From Bacillota bacterium (GTDB lineage Bacteria; Bacillota; Clostridia; Oscillospirales; Acutalibacteraceae): 47,217 bases of DNA. The translations under genes and the position numbers were made by a program. Below the pieces are notes generated by a model. The model did not search any database and was not told the origin of the DNA. It worked only from the letters and a program-made list of their open reading frames with translations. Shown piece after piece: positions 25,838 through 36,730 of the stretch. Each line of letters starts with the position of its first letter. The first letter of the stretch is position 1. The stretch lies in assembly GCA_029008595.1 (NCBI GenBank), contig JAQXJH010000003.1, positions 1 to 47,217 on the forward strand. Direction: 5' to 3'.

Positions 25838-27796
25838 TCATTCCGGTACTACCTTCTCCGTGATTTTTGCCAGCCGCCGGATCCTTCCTTTCAGCCGGTC
25901 AACGTCCAGCACCGTCTGCAGTTCCGGTTCTGCTTCATCCAGCCAGGCACATAACTGCTCTGCGCTTTTTTGTGCTTCCTCCGCCTTTTTGTCCAGCGCA
26001 AGGAGCAGGATTTCGGCTTCCTGTTCGGTCAGGTACGCATGACGGATCAGCATTTCCCATGATTTTTTCCGGCATGGATCGCTGTTCTGACGAATGTTCT
26101 GTTCTATGACAGGCAAAAAGCCGTGAATGATCGTTTTCGCTTCTTTTAATTCTGCATATTTTTTCTGCCCGGAAACGGTTCTGACCTCTTCCCGGACAAA
26201 TGCAATTCCAAACCGTTCGGAGATCTGCTGCAGGTATGCAAAGACCTGATCACCGTTCTGACCGTATGCCGCCTGAAAATGCTCGCGGCAGATTTCTGAA
26301 AAGCTTTTGTCACGATCCCAAAGCGTCTGCGCCATGACCTGCATCAGCAGGCCGCTCGGGAAAAACAGGCGCTGCTCCTGACAGCTCATCATGCCGTTCA
26401 GATGAAGATCCTTCAGGGCGTGCATATCCTCCCACATGATCCGCGCGATCTCTGTTTCACCGGGGTCGCAATGGTGTGCGCCGACGCCGTGATAGTCATA
26501 ATCAAAGCTGTCGCCGTCAAAGCATTTCTGCCACTCCCGCAGCATCGCCGCGTTCGCTTCTGCCGTAACCGGATATTCCAGATGATTGCGGACATAGGGA
26601 GCGACCGGAACCCCTGCGCCTTCTGCCGGACCGCTGCAGATTCCAAAGGAACGGTGGAACTGGCGCGTGATCGGAGCAAACATCAGAACAAAACGTTCCG
26701 GGTGCCTGATTTCTGTCCGTTCCGGCGCCCAAAGCAAATCCACATAGATCAGAAAAACAATTTTATGCGGCAGTTTTTCCGCCGAAAGCTTTTCCTCCAG
26801 CTCGTTGAGCATGGTGACATACCAGTCTGACGGTCTTTGAACGGCGCAGTCTGCACATTCACAATGGTTTTCCATCCCGTCCGCCAGCCAGAAATGCAGA
26901 TAATCCGTTTCCGGGTGCTGCCTGCAATAAGCAACGATCGCATCTGTCAGGATCGACCGCGTTTCAGGCTGCGAATAGCAAAGATTGCTGTCGCCGGGCC
27001 AGACAGTTTCCGGAGTCCAGCCAAACAGCTGCCGCTTTCCGTTCAGCTGAGCCAGCCTGCTGCGGTATTCCTCGTCCGGCTGATCCTTTCCGCGCTGCCA
27101 CTGCTCCAGATGTACCCCAAACGGTTCACAGGTCCAGCCATGCCCGACGTTATGGATCATCAGGGAACGCCGCTTCAATTCCTCGGTATAAGCGCGCTGC
27201 ATTCCGGCGGCATCCTGCGGCGTAAACACTTCCGGCCGGCAAAGCGGATTTCCTTCGTGGGCATACCATCTGCGCAAAAAACCGTACGGGGAACGGAACT
27301 GCGTAAAATAAGCATTCAGCCCTGCCTTCGGCATCCATTCGATCAGATCGGCAATATTCCGGTAAGCATTCGTCCCTTCGATGCAGATCCCCCGGTGACG
27401 GTAAGAAGGGGTCTCCTCCAGCTCCACCGGCAGCTTTGTTTCCGAAAAAGGCGGCACCAGTTCCCCATCCCTGCCGGGGCGCAGAAAACGGCATCCCAGT
27501 TCCTTTAAAAAACGGTAAACTGCGATCAGTACCGCGCGGGGATTGCTCCCCTCTATGTACCCTTCGCCGGAGCGGCTGACAGAGATGCGGATTGCATCGT
27601 CCAGCGCAGCATTATCCAGAAAGGAAAAACTCTGCGGTGCCGCACCGATCCTCAGCCCCGGAACCGCAGAGGCCTGCTCCTGAATCTGGCGGTCGATCAT
27701 CGCCGAAGGTTCCATCTGAGATAAGTAGCGCGCCAGTTCGTCCGCAGCAAACCGGACGGTCGGATGAGCATCCGTCTGAATGATGTTCCATTTCAT
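25838..27796 (-). CDS. DUF4838-type glycosidase-like protein
   Basis: A 652-residue protein without signal peptide. The N-terminal part (TVRFAADELARYLSQM, then RIGAAPQS) resembles the alpha-glucuronidase/GH20-type N-domain that precedes DUF4838, and the central part has TIM-barrel-like strands and the HFWLADGMENHCECADC segment, in which the two paired cysteines are typical. The C-terminus is helical and charged. The catalytic residues are not established for this family. The start at 27796 follows AAGGGG; the longer in-frame form starting at 27898 has no site. It sits between the importer and the divergent GH16 protein, so a role in processing imported oligosaccharides is inferred. Confidence 0.8.
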   Translation of the reverse strand: MKWNIIQTDAHPTVRFAADELARYLSQMEPSAMIDRQIQEQASAVPGLRIGAAPQSFSFLDNAALDDAIRISVSRSGEGYIEGSNPRAVLIAVYRFLKELGCRFLRPGRDGELVPPFSETKLPVELEETPSYRHRGICIEGTNAYRNIADLIEWMPKAGLNAYFTQFRSPYGFLRRWYAHEGNPLCRPEVFTPQDAAGMQRAYTEELKRRSLMIHNVGHGWTCEPFGVHLEQWQRGKDQPDEEYRSRLAQLNGKRQLFGWTPETVWPGDSNLCYSQPETRSILTDAIVAYCRQHPETDYLHFWLADGMENHCECADCAVQRPSDWYVTMLNELEEKLSAEKLPHKIVFLIYVDLLWAPERTEIRHPERFVLMFAPITRQFHRSFGICSGPAEGAGVPVAPYVRNHLEYPVTAEANAAMLREWQKCFDGDSFDYDYHGVGAHHCDPGETEIARIMWEDMHALKDLHLNGMMSCQEQRLFFPSGLLMQVMAQTLWDRDKSFSEICREHFQAAYGQNGDQVFAYLQQISERFGIAFVREEVRTVSGQKKYAELKEAKTIIHGFLPVIEQNIRQNSDPCRKKSWEMLIRHAYLTEQEAEILLLALDKKAEEAQKSAEQLCAWLDEAEPELQTVLDVDRLKGRIRRLAKITEKVVPE

Positions 27797-27974
27797 TCTG
27801 ATCCCCTTCTTTCTCTTCGGGACAAACAAGAAGACCGATCCCGGTAAGTACGGCCGGACTGCCCGCAAACTATTTCCCCGGAAATTCCTTTCGGACAAAA
27901 AAGATTAAATTTTTCAGCCGCCCTGTTTAGTTTACCATATTGTTCCAGTCTTCTTTTGTCGAACTTTTAAATTC

Positions 27975-28003
27975 AGTATAACATGCCGGTTTTCTCATTT
28001 CAC
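27975..28003 (-). promoter_or_regulatory. Possible promoter of the DUF4838 gene
   Basis: GTGAAA, 17 bp, TATACT on the minus strand, giving a leader of about 170 bases. Confidence 0.45.
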
Positions 28004-28176
28004 CGCACAAGATTCTTCCGCAAATATTGCTGATCACGGGCAGCCGCTCTCCCGTCTTCTTTTGCAGAACGGCTTCAGGAAGGATGATTTACGAGCTGTA
28101 TCAAACCGCACATTTTTTTCCATTGAAATTTGTTCGCCGCAAAAAATTCTGTTCGTTGTTTTCTGATCATAAAATA

Positions 28177-28205
28177 TTTACAATTGAAATGTGATCTTTT
28201 ATACA
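28177..28205 (+). promoter_or_regulatory. Possible promoter of the GH16 surface protein gene
   Basis: TTTACA at 28177-28182, 17 bp, TATACA at 28200-28205, about 160 bases before the start codon. Confidence 0.45.
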
Positions 28206-28373
28206 AATTATTTATTCGCAGATTATATTATCTATTCATTTTACCCTTCATTCCGGCAACATCTTTCCCACATACCATTCGGATTCTGAAAATGGGAGGT
28301 GACAGCTATTTCGGACCGCAGCCCGTCATAAACGTGTTGGAACGCCACACAATCAGAAAGGAAGGATCAAAGG

Positions 28374-31300
28374 ATGAAAAAGATCGGATCATGTCTTCTC
28401 AGCTTTTTATTGACTGCAGCGCTGCTGCTGACCTCAGCGTCTCCCGTTTTTGTATTTGCCGGTGAACCGCCCGCTTATTCGGGAAATTTCGTTTCCTCTG
28501 CCGGGCTGGACAGCAGCGGCTTTGTTCCGGATGAAGTCTGGGATCAGATCGGCTGGACTGCAATGACACATTCCAGCAACAGCGACGCCGTCTCGGGACA
28601 ATTCAAGTTTGTGCGCAGCGGAAACAATTACTATTTTTTGATCGATGTTTCCACTTCCAACTCCGACAACATTCTGGCATACAGTACGGAAGAAACGACT
28701 GCAAGCAATTTCTGGAATCAGGATTGTGTGGAGATCTTTCTGAACGAAGATCCTGACACCGTATACGGTTCCGTGGAAATCGGCCAGGGCGCCGAAGCCT
28801 ACCGGCATATCCGCGTGAATGCCAACGGCGTGATCAGCGAAGGAAATTTCGGTTCGGGGATCCTTGCGGTTACGGAAAACGCCGCTAAGGTCACGAAAAC
28901 TGCCAACGGATTCCTGTATCAGGTCAGGCTGACCTCCCGCCTCTGCAATTCCGCACAGGCCGCGGAAACCGACCGCAGGATCGGCGTTGAGGTGTTTGCT
29001 TACAACACGGCAAACGGGGGCGCATGGGACTACTGGGCGATCGACCGCGCCGCCGAGGCGGCAGCAAACAACTGGGGAAATGCTGCTCCCTCTGTCACGA
29101 CATCAAAATTTGGAATCGTCACCGTTAACGCCAACCGGATCACCGTATCGGACAAAGGCATCAAAACGCTTTCCGGCAGCGACGCTGATCCAAACGGCGT
29201 TGATCTGCAGACGGCACGGGTCGATTCCAGCGTTTGGGATGCCATAGCATGGGAAACCATGCCTTATTCCAGCGACACAGCCAAAATATCATCCCGCTTT
29301 AAGATGGTCCGGATTGAAAACGTTTACTATTTTCTGGTCGATGTCACCACGTCGAACCGCAGCGCCGTGAAGGCCTATTCTGCCGAGGAAACGACCGCAA
29401 GCAACTTCTGGAATCAGGACTGTGTGGAGATCTTTCTGAACGAGGATCTCGATACGGTGTTCGGGCCTGCGCAGATTGCGCAGAATCCTGACGCATACCG
29501 TCATATCCGCATCAACGCCGCAGGCGTGATCGGGGAAGGAAACTTTGGTTCCGGAGATCCGAAAGTTACAGAGAATTATGCCGTCGTAACGCCTACGCCG
29601 TCGGGTTTTCTGTATGAGATCGCCGTTCGTGCGGCCACGAAATCTGCCGCCGAACTTTCTGCCGCAGACAACAGGATCGGGCTTGAGGTTTTTGCCTACA
29701 ATACGGAAGGCGCCTGGAACTACTGGGCGATCGACCGCGCCGCAGCAGCCGCGGAAAAGAACTGGAGCAACGCAGCTCCTTCGGTGACAACAAAATATCT
29801 GGGGCTTGTCACAACGAACAGCAATCACATCGCCGTTGACGAAGCTGTGAATGCCGGGCAAACGGCTCCGAATCCCAGCAGGCTGACGCTTGACAGCGAT
29901 ACACTGATTTTGAAAGAAGGCTCTTCGCAGAAGCTTTCGGTCCGCATTGAGCCGTTTTTGGCCAACCCTGCCCTCACATACGGCTCCGCCGACCAGACCG
30001 TGGCCACAATTTCTTCTGACGGCGTGATTCAGGCTCTTCAGGGCGGTTCTACCCGGCTGACCGTAACAGGCAGCGGCGGCGTCTCTGCCGGATGCGAATT
30101 AACGGTTGAGCCTTTGTTTGTCGTTCCCGGAACGCCGGATTACATCGGAAAAACCGAAACAACCGATTATACCCCGCCAAAGTCGATCCAGATCGGCGAA
30201 AATACTTACTCGCTCAAATTTTTTGACGGTTTTGACGGCACTGCACTGGATCCCTCCAAATGGGAGTTTATGCCCGAATGGCAAACCAAGGAAGGATTCT
30301 ATCAGGATGACGCCGTCAGCGTGGAAAACGGCAAGCTGGTATTGACTCAGTATGTATCAAAAGACGTTGACGCAAAAAAAGCAGAACAGCTGGCATCCAG
30401 AAATCTGCCGACGGATTATTATCTCGGAGGCGCAGGACTGCAGACCAAGGGCCGCTTCTCCCAGACCTATGGTTATTATGAGATCAGCATGAAGATCCCC
30501 TTTACCCAGGGCTACTGGGCCGCTTTCTGGCTGCTGAACGACAGCGTGGATTACGTTTCAAACCGGGATGAAAACGGACTGCTCGGCTGCGAACTCGATA
30601 TTTTTGAGGCGTTTCCGAATCTGTATCCAAAGGTTCACAGCACCTGTCACTTCAGCGGGCAGAGCGTCGCTGCTGTTTCCAACGCTCCGGAATTTTACGA
30701 TTCCTATCACACGATCGCCTGCGAATGGAACCGCGACGACTACGTTATTTACATCGACGGCAAACGGACGGTCAGCCTGAAATCCGCAGCGGAAGCAGAG
30801 GCCAGGATCATGGAGATCTGCCGGAATCCGCTTTATCTCTGCATTACAACCGAATTCGGCGGCGGTTCAAAGGTCGATATGGAAAAGGTGCAGTGGCTGA
30901 ACGACACCTACGGCGTGATCGACCGGGTATATGTGGATTATGTCCGTGCCTACTCTCTGGACGGCGCGCTGAACGCCAATAACCGCGTTGATGTGGAGGG
31001 TACGGGATACCGTATGCTGGCGGATATTTCGTCCGGAATTTATTACGGGCAGATCAATCATCCCGTCAGTCCGACCGAAAAAGAGGCAGAGGCAAAGCCC
31101 ATCGTCTGGAACGTGCAGGGGCTGGAAGGCCTGAACGATGCCGCTCCCGCAGACCACCTGGTACTTTCCAGTCCTTATGTTCTGGATTTTCATATTTTTG
31201 ACCAGAACACAAATGTCTGGCAGAATTCCGCGCTGCGCTCTTATCTGAATTCCACGGCAGACGGAGATTTCCTTGCCCCATCGCATTTTACCTCCGCAGA

Positions 31301-32642
31301 GGCGGACGGCATCGGCGAAACGGATGTCCGAATCTATCAGAATGACGGGCAGCTTCTGGATGCCGGAACCGCAAAAATGTATTTGAAAGGACACAACGGC
31401 GTTGTAAACACGTCTGACAACGCCTCCATGAACGGCATCGTCGGCAACGCGGTGCTGTGGTCTTCACTCGGCGACCGCAGCGCGCTGATCAGCGGATCCA
31501 GCTACACCGCATGGGCAGACCTCTGGTTTACGCCGGGCGCTTCTTACCGCGGCAGCAGCGGAAACGTCAATCACTATCTGATGAATCCGGCCGGAAGAAG
31601 CAACGGGGTGCGTTTCGTCGCTTACGGCAATGCACATCCCGATCTTGACAACGGCGCCAATATCCGCTCTGCAACGATGGCGATCTCCCCCCTGTTCAAG
31701 CTCGATCCGGAACAGATCGTCTTCGCTTCCAAAATCGTTCCGGAAACATACGGAAATCCTATGACCACGCAGGCCATAGCCGACCGTTATGAAGCGTATT
31801 GCTACAAGCTGACGCTGAAGGACGCCGCACTGAATCTTTCGCTGAAAGACAACGACAAAACGGACTTTACGGTTCAGCCGGGCGAACAGCTGAAACTGAA
31901 CGTTGCCACGACCGTCAGTAACCTGAGCAATAAAACGATCGTTTATAAAATTGTGGATCGCGACAACTGGCTGTGTGGGTACGGTGTTCTGCCTGCAGCG
32001 GGCGCGGAACAGGAAATTTCGGTTCCTACCACAAATCTCTGGAAGAACATGTCCTCCACCAGCGCCGATTACTCTTTGCAGCAGCAGAAATACACCGTGT
32101 ACATCTGGCAGCAGGAGGATCACGAATTCCAGTCCCACAGCGCCTCGGAGCCGATCGTTGTCACGATGAACGTATCGGAAAAAGCTGTTGACCGGTACGC
32201 CATCGAGCTTTCCGCCGTGGAAGAAAACCGCGGCGAGATCCGCGCGAGCGCATCCGAAGCCGCAGAAGGCGAAACTGTCTCCCTCTTCGCAGCCGCCGCA
32301 CCGGGCTTCCGCTTTGTCCGCTGGGAAGCTTCCGCAGGCGGACAGGAACTGACGGTTGACGGGGATTCCTTTGTGATGCCGGGCTGCGACGTTCTCGTCC
32401 GCGCAATCTTTGAGCAGGAACCTGCCTCCGGCGCAGAATCCGGCGGCAGCACCTCTTCCGGCGAAGAATCTGCACCGGGCCGTTCCTCTTCCGGGGAAGC
32501 GCCTGCGCCGGGCAGCCCATCCTCCGGCGGCGAACTGCCGCTCACCGGTAATGTGCCGGGAATCCTCTGCATACTGCTGCTGACAGCGGCAGCCGCCATG
32601 GCCGCAGTCTGGTTTGCAGGCAAAAAACTGGCGGAACGATAA
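28374..32642 (+). CDS. Sortase-anchored multi-domain GH16 glycoside hydrolase
   Basis: A 1422-residue secreted wall protein. Order: signal peptide (1-30); two tandem CBM9-like modules (about 39-245 and 270-480), each with NFWNQDCVEIFLNED; a bacterial Ig-like (Big_2) domain (about 500-580); a GH16 catalytic domain (about 615-865) with the active-site motif ELDIFEAF, catalytic glutamates E740 and E745 and D742 between; a DUF6273-like module (about 870-1115, PIVWNVQGLEGL and NSALRSYLNST); an Ig-like part; an InlB/Listeria-type repeat (about 1274-1345); a Ser/Gly/Glu linker; LPLTG at 1388-1392, a membrane helix and the basic tail KKLAER. GH16 enzymes cut beta-1,3/1,4-glucans or galactans; the exact substrate is unknown. 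GAAGGAAGG precedes the ATG. Confidence 0.93.
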   Translation: MKKIGSCLLSFLLTAALLLTSASPVFVFAGEPPAYSGNFVSSAGLDSSGFVPDEVWDQIGWTAMTHSSNSDAVSGQFKFVRSGNNYYFLIDVSTSNSDNILAYSTEETTASNFWNQDCVEIFLNEDPDTVYGSVEIGQGAEAYRHIRVNANGVISEGNFGSGILAVTENAAKVTKTANGFLYQVRLTSRLCNSAQAAETDRRIGVEVFAYNTANGGAWDYWAIDRAAEAAANNWGNAAPSVTTSKFGIVTVNANRITVSDKGIKTLSGSDADPNGVDLQTARVDSSVWDAIAWETMPYSSDTAKISSRFKMVRIENVYYFLVDVTTSNRSAVKAYSAEETTASNFWNQDCVEIFLNEDLDTVFGPAQIAQNPDAYRHIRINAAGVIGEGNFGSGDPKVTENYAVVTPTPSGFLYEIAVRAATKSAAELSAADNRIGLEVFAYNTEGAWNYWAIDRAAAAAEKNWSNAAPSVTTKYLGLVTTNSNHIAVDEAVNAGQTAPNPSRLTLDSDTLILKEGSSQKLSVRIEPFLANPALTYGSADQTVATISSDGVIQALQGGSTRLTVTGSGGVSAGCELTVEPLFVVPGTPDYIGKTETTDYTPPKSIQIGENTYSLKFFDGFDGTALDPSKWEFMPEWQTKEGFYQDDAVSVENGKLVLTQYVSKDVDAKKAEQLASRNLPTDYYLGGAGLQTKGRFSQTYGYYEISMKIPFTQGYWAAFWLLNDSVDYVSNRDENGLLGCELDIFEAFPNLYPKVHSTCHFSGQSVAAVSNAPEFYDSYHTIACEWNRDDYVIYIDGKRTVSLKSAAEAEARIMEICRNPLYLCITTEFGGGSKVDMEKVQWLNDTYGVIDRVYVDYVRAYSLDGALNANNRVDVEGTGYRMLADISSGIYYGQINHPVSPTEKEAEAKPIVWNVQGLEGLNDAAPADHLVLSSPYVLDFHIFDQNTNVWQNSALRSYLNSTADGDFLAPSHFTSAEADGIGETDVRIYQNDGQLLDAGTAKMYLKGHNGVVNTSDNASMNGIVGNAVLWSSLGDRSALISGSSYTAWADLWFTPGASYRGSSGNVNHYLMNPAGRSNGVRFVAYGNAHPDLDNGANIRSATMAISPLFKLDPEQIVFASKIVPETYGNPMTTQAIADRYEAYCYKLTLKDAALNLSLKDNDKTDFTVQPGEQLKLNVATTVSNLSNKTIVYKIVDRDNWLCGYGVLPAAGAEQEISVPTTNLWKNMSSTSADYSLQQQKYTVYIWQQEDHEFQSHSASEPIVVTMNVSEKAVDRYAIELSAVEENRGEIRASASEAAEGETVSLFAAAAPGFRFVRWEASAGGQELTVDGDSFVMPGCDVLVRAIFEQEPASGAESGGSTSSGEESAPGRSSSGEAPAPGSPSSGGELPLTGNVPGILCILLLTAAAAMAAVWFAGKKLAER

Positions 32643-32705
32643 TCTTTCCCCACATCGCTGACCGGGCGCAGCAGATCCTCTTCGGTCCGGTCGGAAAGCA
32701 AAAAA

Positions 32706-32755
32706 AATACCGCAGCCGGGAGCACATCAAAATGCCGCCGCTGCGGTATTCTTTT
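32706..32755. terminator. Bidirectional terminator between GH16 and GH25 genes
   Basis: Perfect 11-bp stem AATACCGCAGC / GCTGCGGTATT with a T run on each strand (seven T on the minus strand), 60 bases after the GH16 stop and on the convergent side of the GH25 gene. Confidence 0.85.
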
Positions 32756-32861
32756 GTTCGTATCAGCAAAATAATAAGCAGACTGATTTCCGCACCCGTC
32801 AGGATCGCCGGACAGCGCCGTAGCCGCGCGCTTCAACCCGCCTTCCGCAGGCAAAGAAAAT

Positions 32862-34361
32862 TCAGGAGACCGGCTCTATCTGAAAATCGGTCGGAAACAG
32901 AACATTCATATCCACGCTGGTGCTGATCCCCCGCACCGTTTCTGTGGAAGAATACTGCCACATCCGGAACGGATACCGGTAGGTCGTCACTCCGGACGTC
33001 CAGTGCGCGATCCACGTGGGATAATCCTGCAGTTCGGCGATGTTGATGTACGTCACTGCAAAATTTACTCCGGAATAGATCATCGGCTGGTAACCGCCGG
33101 CGCGAACCGTGTCACAGAACGCGCGGCACATGGAATTCCTTTCTTCTTGCGTCAGCCCGGCAACGCGGTGCGTAGGGTCAAGCCCCTTGTCTTCGATATC
33201 AAAAGCGACCGGCAGATCGAGAGGACGGCCGTCCAGGATCGCCATCACAAAGGTTGCTTCGTCCTGCGCCTCCTGGTCATTGATCGCCTCCGTGAAAAAG
33301 TAAACTCCGACCTTCAGCCCTGCCGCCTTTGCTCCCTGATAATTTTCTTCAAAACGGCTGTCTTTTTTCAGCCCGCCCCAATCCGGATGCTCCGGCGAGG
33401 TAATGCCGTATCCGCGGAAACCGATGCGGATCATAACGGAATCAATACCGTCCGCCCTGACCTGGTTCCAGTCGATGGATTTCTGGTATTCCGAAACATC
33501 GATCATCGTTTCGGAAAGCAGCGCGCCGGACTCATCAAAATAGTATTTTCTTCCGCCGATCGACTGCCAGCCGGTCAGATAGCTGCCCTGATATCCGTAA
33601 TATTTTTTGTTTCCGGAGATCGTCCAGCCATCCGGTACGGATCCTGACGATGTGGATTCGGACGATACAGAGGATTCCACGGAAACAGGATCGTCGGAAG
33701 AAGGATCGGCCGACGAAGCAGGAACAGGGGCAGAGGATTCCGGCAACGGATCCGGAACAGAAGCGGACGTATCCTGTGACGATGTAATGAGCTGCGAGCT
33801 GTCAGAGCCTTCGGAAGAGACCTCCTGATCCGAAGAGGATCCTGCAAACGAGGAGGAATCTCCGGCAGAAGACGGCAGCTCCGACGAGGAAACCGGCTCT
33901 TCTGCGGAAGAAGGTTCCGGTTCAGAAGACTCCGGCAGAGAGGGGATATCCGGAATCGTGTGGATCGGCGTGGACGGCGCAATCTCATCCTGAACCGGCT
34001 TCTGGTTGTTCTGCGGATCCTCCTTACGGGCTTCCTGCCGTTCTTCCTCTGTCTGCGGTTTTTTTGCCGCCTCCACGATCTCTTCTTTCGTCATAACGAC
34101 TGCTTCCGACTTGACCGCTGTCTGGCTGCCGGCAGCGGAAGAGGCATCAGGCTCAGAAACAGGACGGAACGAACTGGTATTTTTCTCTGCGTTCCGGCTG
34201 GGCTGCTCCTCCGGCAAAACAGGTTTTTCCGACACCGCGCTGCTCCCGGACGGTAAAATGACAGCCTGCACCGCAGAGGGATGAATATCTCCGGCAACGG
34301 CAAAGATAATAACACCGCTCAAAAGAATGGCGGCGATCCCGCTTTTTTGACTGCTTCTCAT
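32862..34361 (-). CDS. GH25 muramidase with serine-rich linker and wall-binding repeat
   Basis: A 499-residue exported lysozyme-like enzyme expected to cut MurNAc-GlcNAc bonds of peptidoglycan. The N-terminus is a signal peptide or anchor (SGIAAILLSGVIIFAVAG). A Glu/Lys/Pro-rich part and a Ser/Glu/Pro-rich linker (about 135-255) follow, then a cell-wall-binding repeat (KYYGYQGSYLTGWQSIGGRKYYFDESG). The catalytic barrel starts at MIDVSEYQKSIDW (about 302) and has VAFDIEDKG with the Asp-x-Glu pair. The start at 34361 follows GGGGAGG. Roles in growth, spore or cell separation are possible; its neighbours do not decide. Confidence 0.92.
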   Translation of the reverse strand: MRSSQKSGIAAILLSGVIIFAVAGDIHPSAVQAVILPSGSSAVSEKPVLPEEQPSRNAEKNTSSFRPVSEPDASSAAGSQTAVKSEAVVMTKEEIVEAAKKPQTEEERQEARKEDPQNNQKPVQDEIAPSTPIHTIPDIPSLPESSEPEPSSAEEPVSSSELPSSAGDSSSFAGSSSDQEVSSEGSDSSQLITSSQDTSASVPDPLPESSAPVPASSADPSSDDPVSVESSVSSESTSSGSVPDGWTISGNKKYYGYQGSYLTGWQSIGGRKYYFDESGALLSETMIDVSEYQKSIDWNQVRADGIDSVMIRIGFRGYGITSPEHPDWGGLKKDSRFEENYQGAKAAGLKVGVYFFTEAINDQEAQDEATFVMAILDGRPLDLPVAFDIEDKGLDPTHRVAGLTQEERNSMCRAFCDTVRAGGYQPMIYSGVNFAVTYINIAELQDYPTWIAHWTSGVTTYRYPFRMWQYSSTETVRGISTSVDMNVLFPTDFQIEPVS

Positions 34362-34422
34362 ATTTCCTCCCCTTCCCTGACCGGATGATCGGAAAACCAG
34401 ATTCAAAAACAGTTCATGTTAC

Positions 34423-34431
34423 CAGTATAAC
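34423..34431 (-). promoter_or_regulatory. Extended -10 promoter of the GH25 gene
   Basis: TGTTATACT on the minus strand, an extended -10 element, about 60 bases ahead of the start codon. The -35 region is poor. Confidence 0.5.
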
Positions 34432-34473
34432 ATATTTTTTACAAAATGGAAGAGGAAGTTCTTCCGATTGACA

Positions 34474-34521
34474 AGAAAAAACCGGCAGAAGAACTATTTC
34501 CACCCATAGCTCTTCTGCCGG
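34474..34521 (-). terminator. Terminator of groES-groEL
   Basis: Perfect 11-bp stem CCGGCAGAAGA / TCTTCTGCCGG, followed on the minus strand by TTTTTTC, 35 bases after the groEL stop. Confidence 0.9.
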
Positions 34522-34555
34522 AAAATTATTTTTTAAAAACGGATCTGTTTCAGGA

Positions 34556-36223
<1,668 letters not shown>

Positions 36224-36230
36224 TCAGAAA

Positions 36231-36654
<424 letters not shown>

Positions 36655-36658
36655 ATAT

Positions 36659-36687
36659 ATTTTAACCATATCGATTGGAAAAATCAA
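36659..36687 (-). promoter_or_regulatory. Sigma-A promoter of groES-groEL
   Basis: TTGATT, 17 bp, TAAAAT on the minus strand, directly ahead of the CIRCE element. Confidence 0.85.
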
Positions 36688-36730
36688 GTGCTTTTCCGAA
36701 GAAAAAACGCATTTCACAATTTATTTACAA

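Larger units (their letters stand above)
27797..28373. other. Divergent intergenic region between DUF4838 and GH16 genes
   Basis: About 577 bp without a credible gene. It holds one candidate promoter for each direction (27975-28003 minus, 28177-28205 plus), implying leaders of about 170 bases on both sides. A short open frame beginning at 28292 was not accepted. No classical riboswitch motif was recognised. Confidence 0.6.

Noticed and set aside
28292..28465. Short open frame before the GH16 gene, starting ATGGGAGGTGAC
   Set aside because: It overlaps the GH16 signal peptide in another frame and has no clear ribosome site; more likely leader sequence.
36684..36705. Hairpin with C-TTCG-G tetraloop near the end of the DagK-like gene
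   Set aside because: The stem has a 3-base bulge and overlaps the groES -35 box; too weak to list as a terminator.
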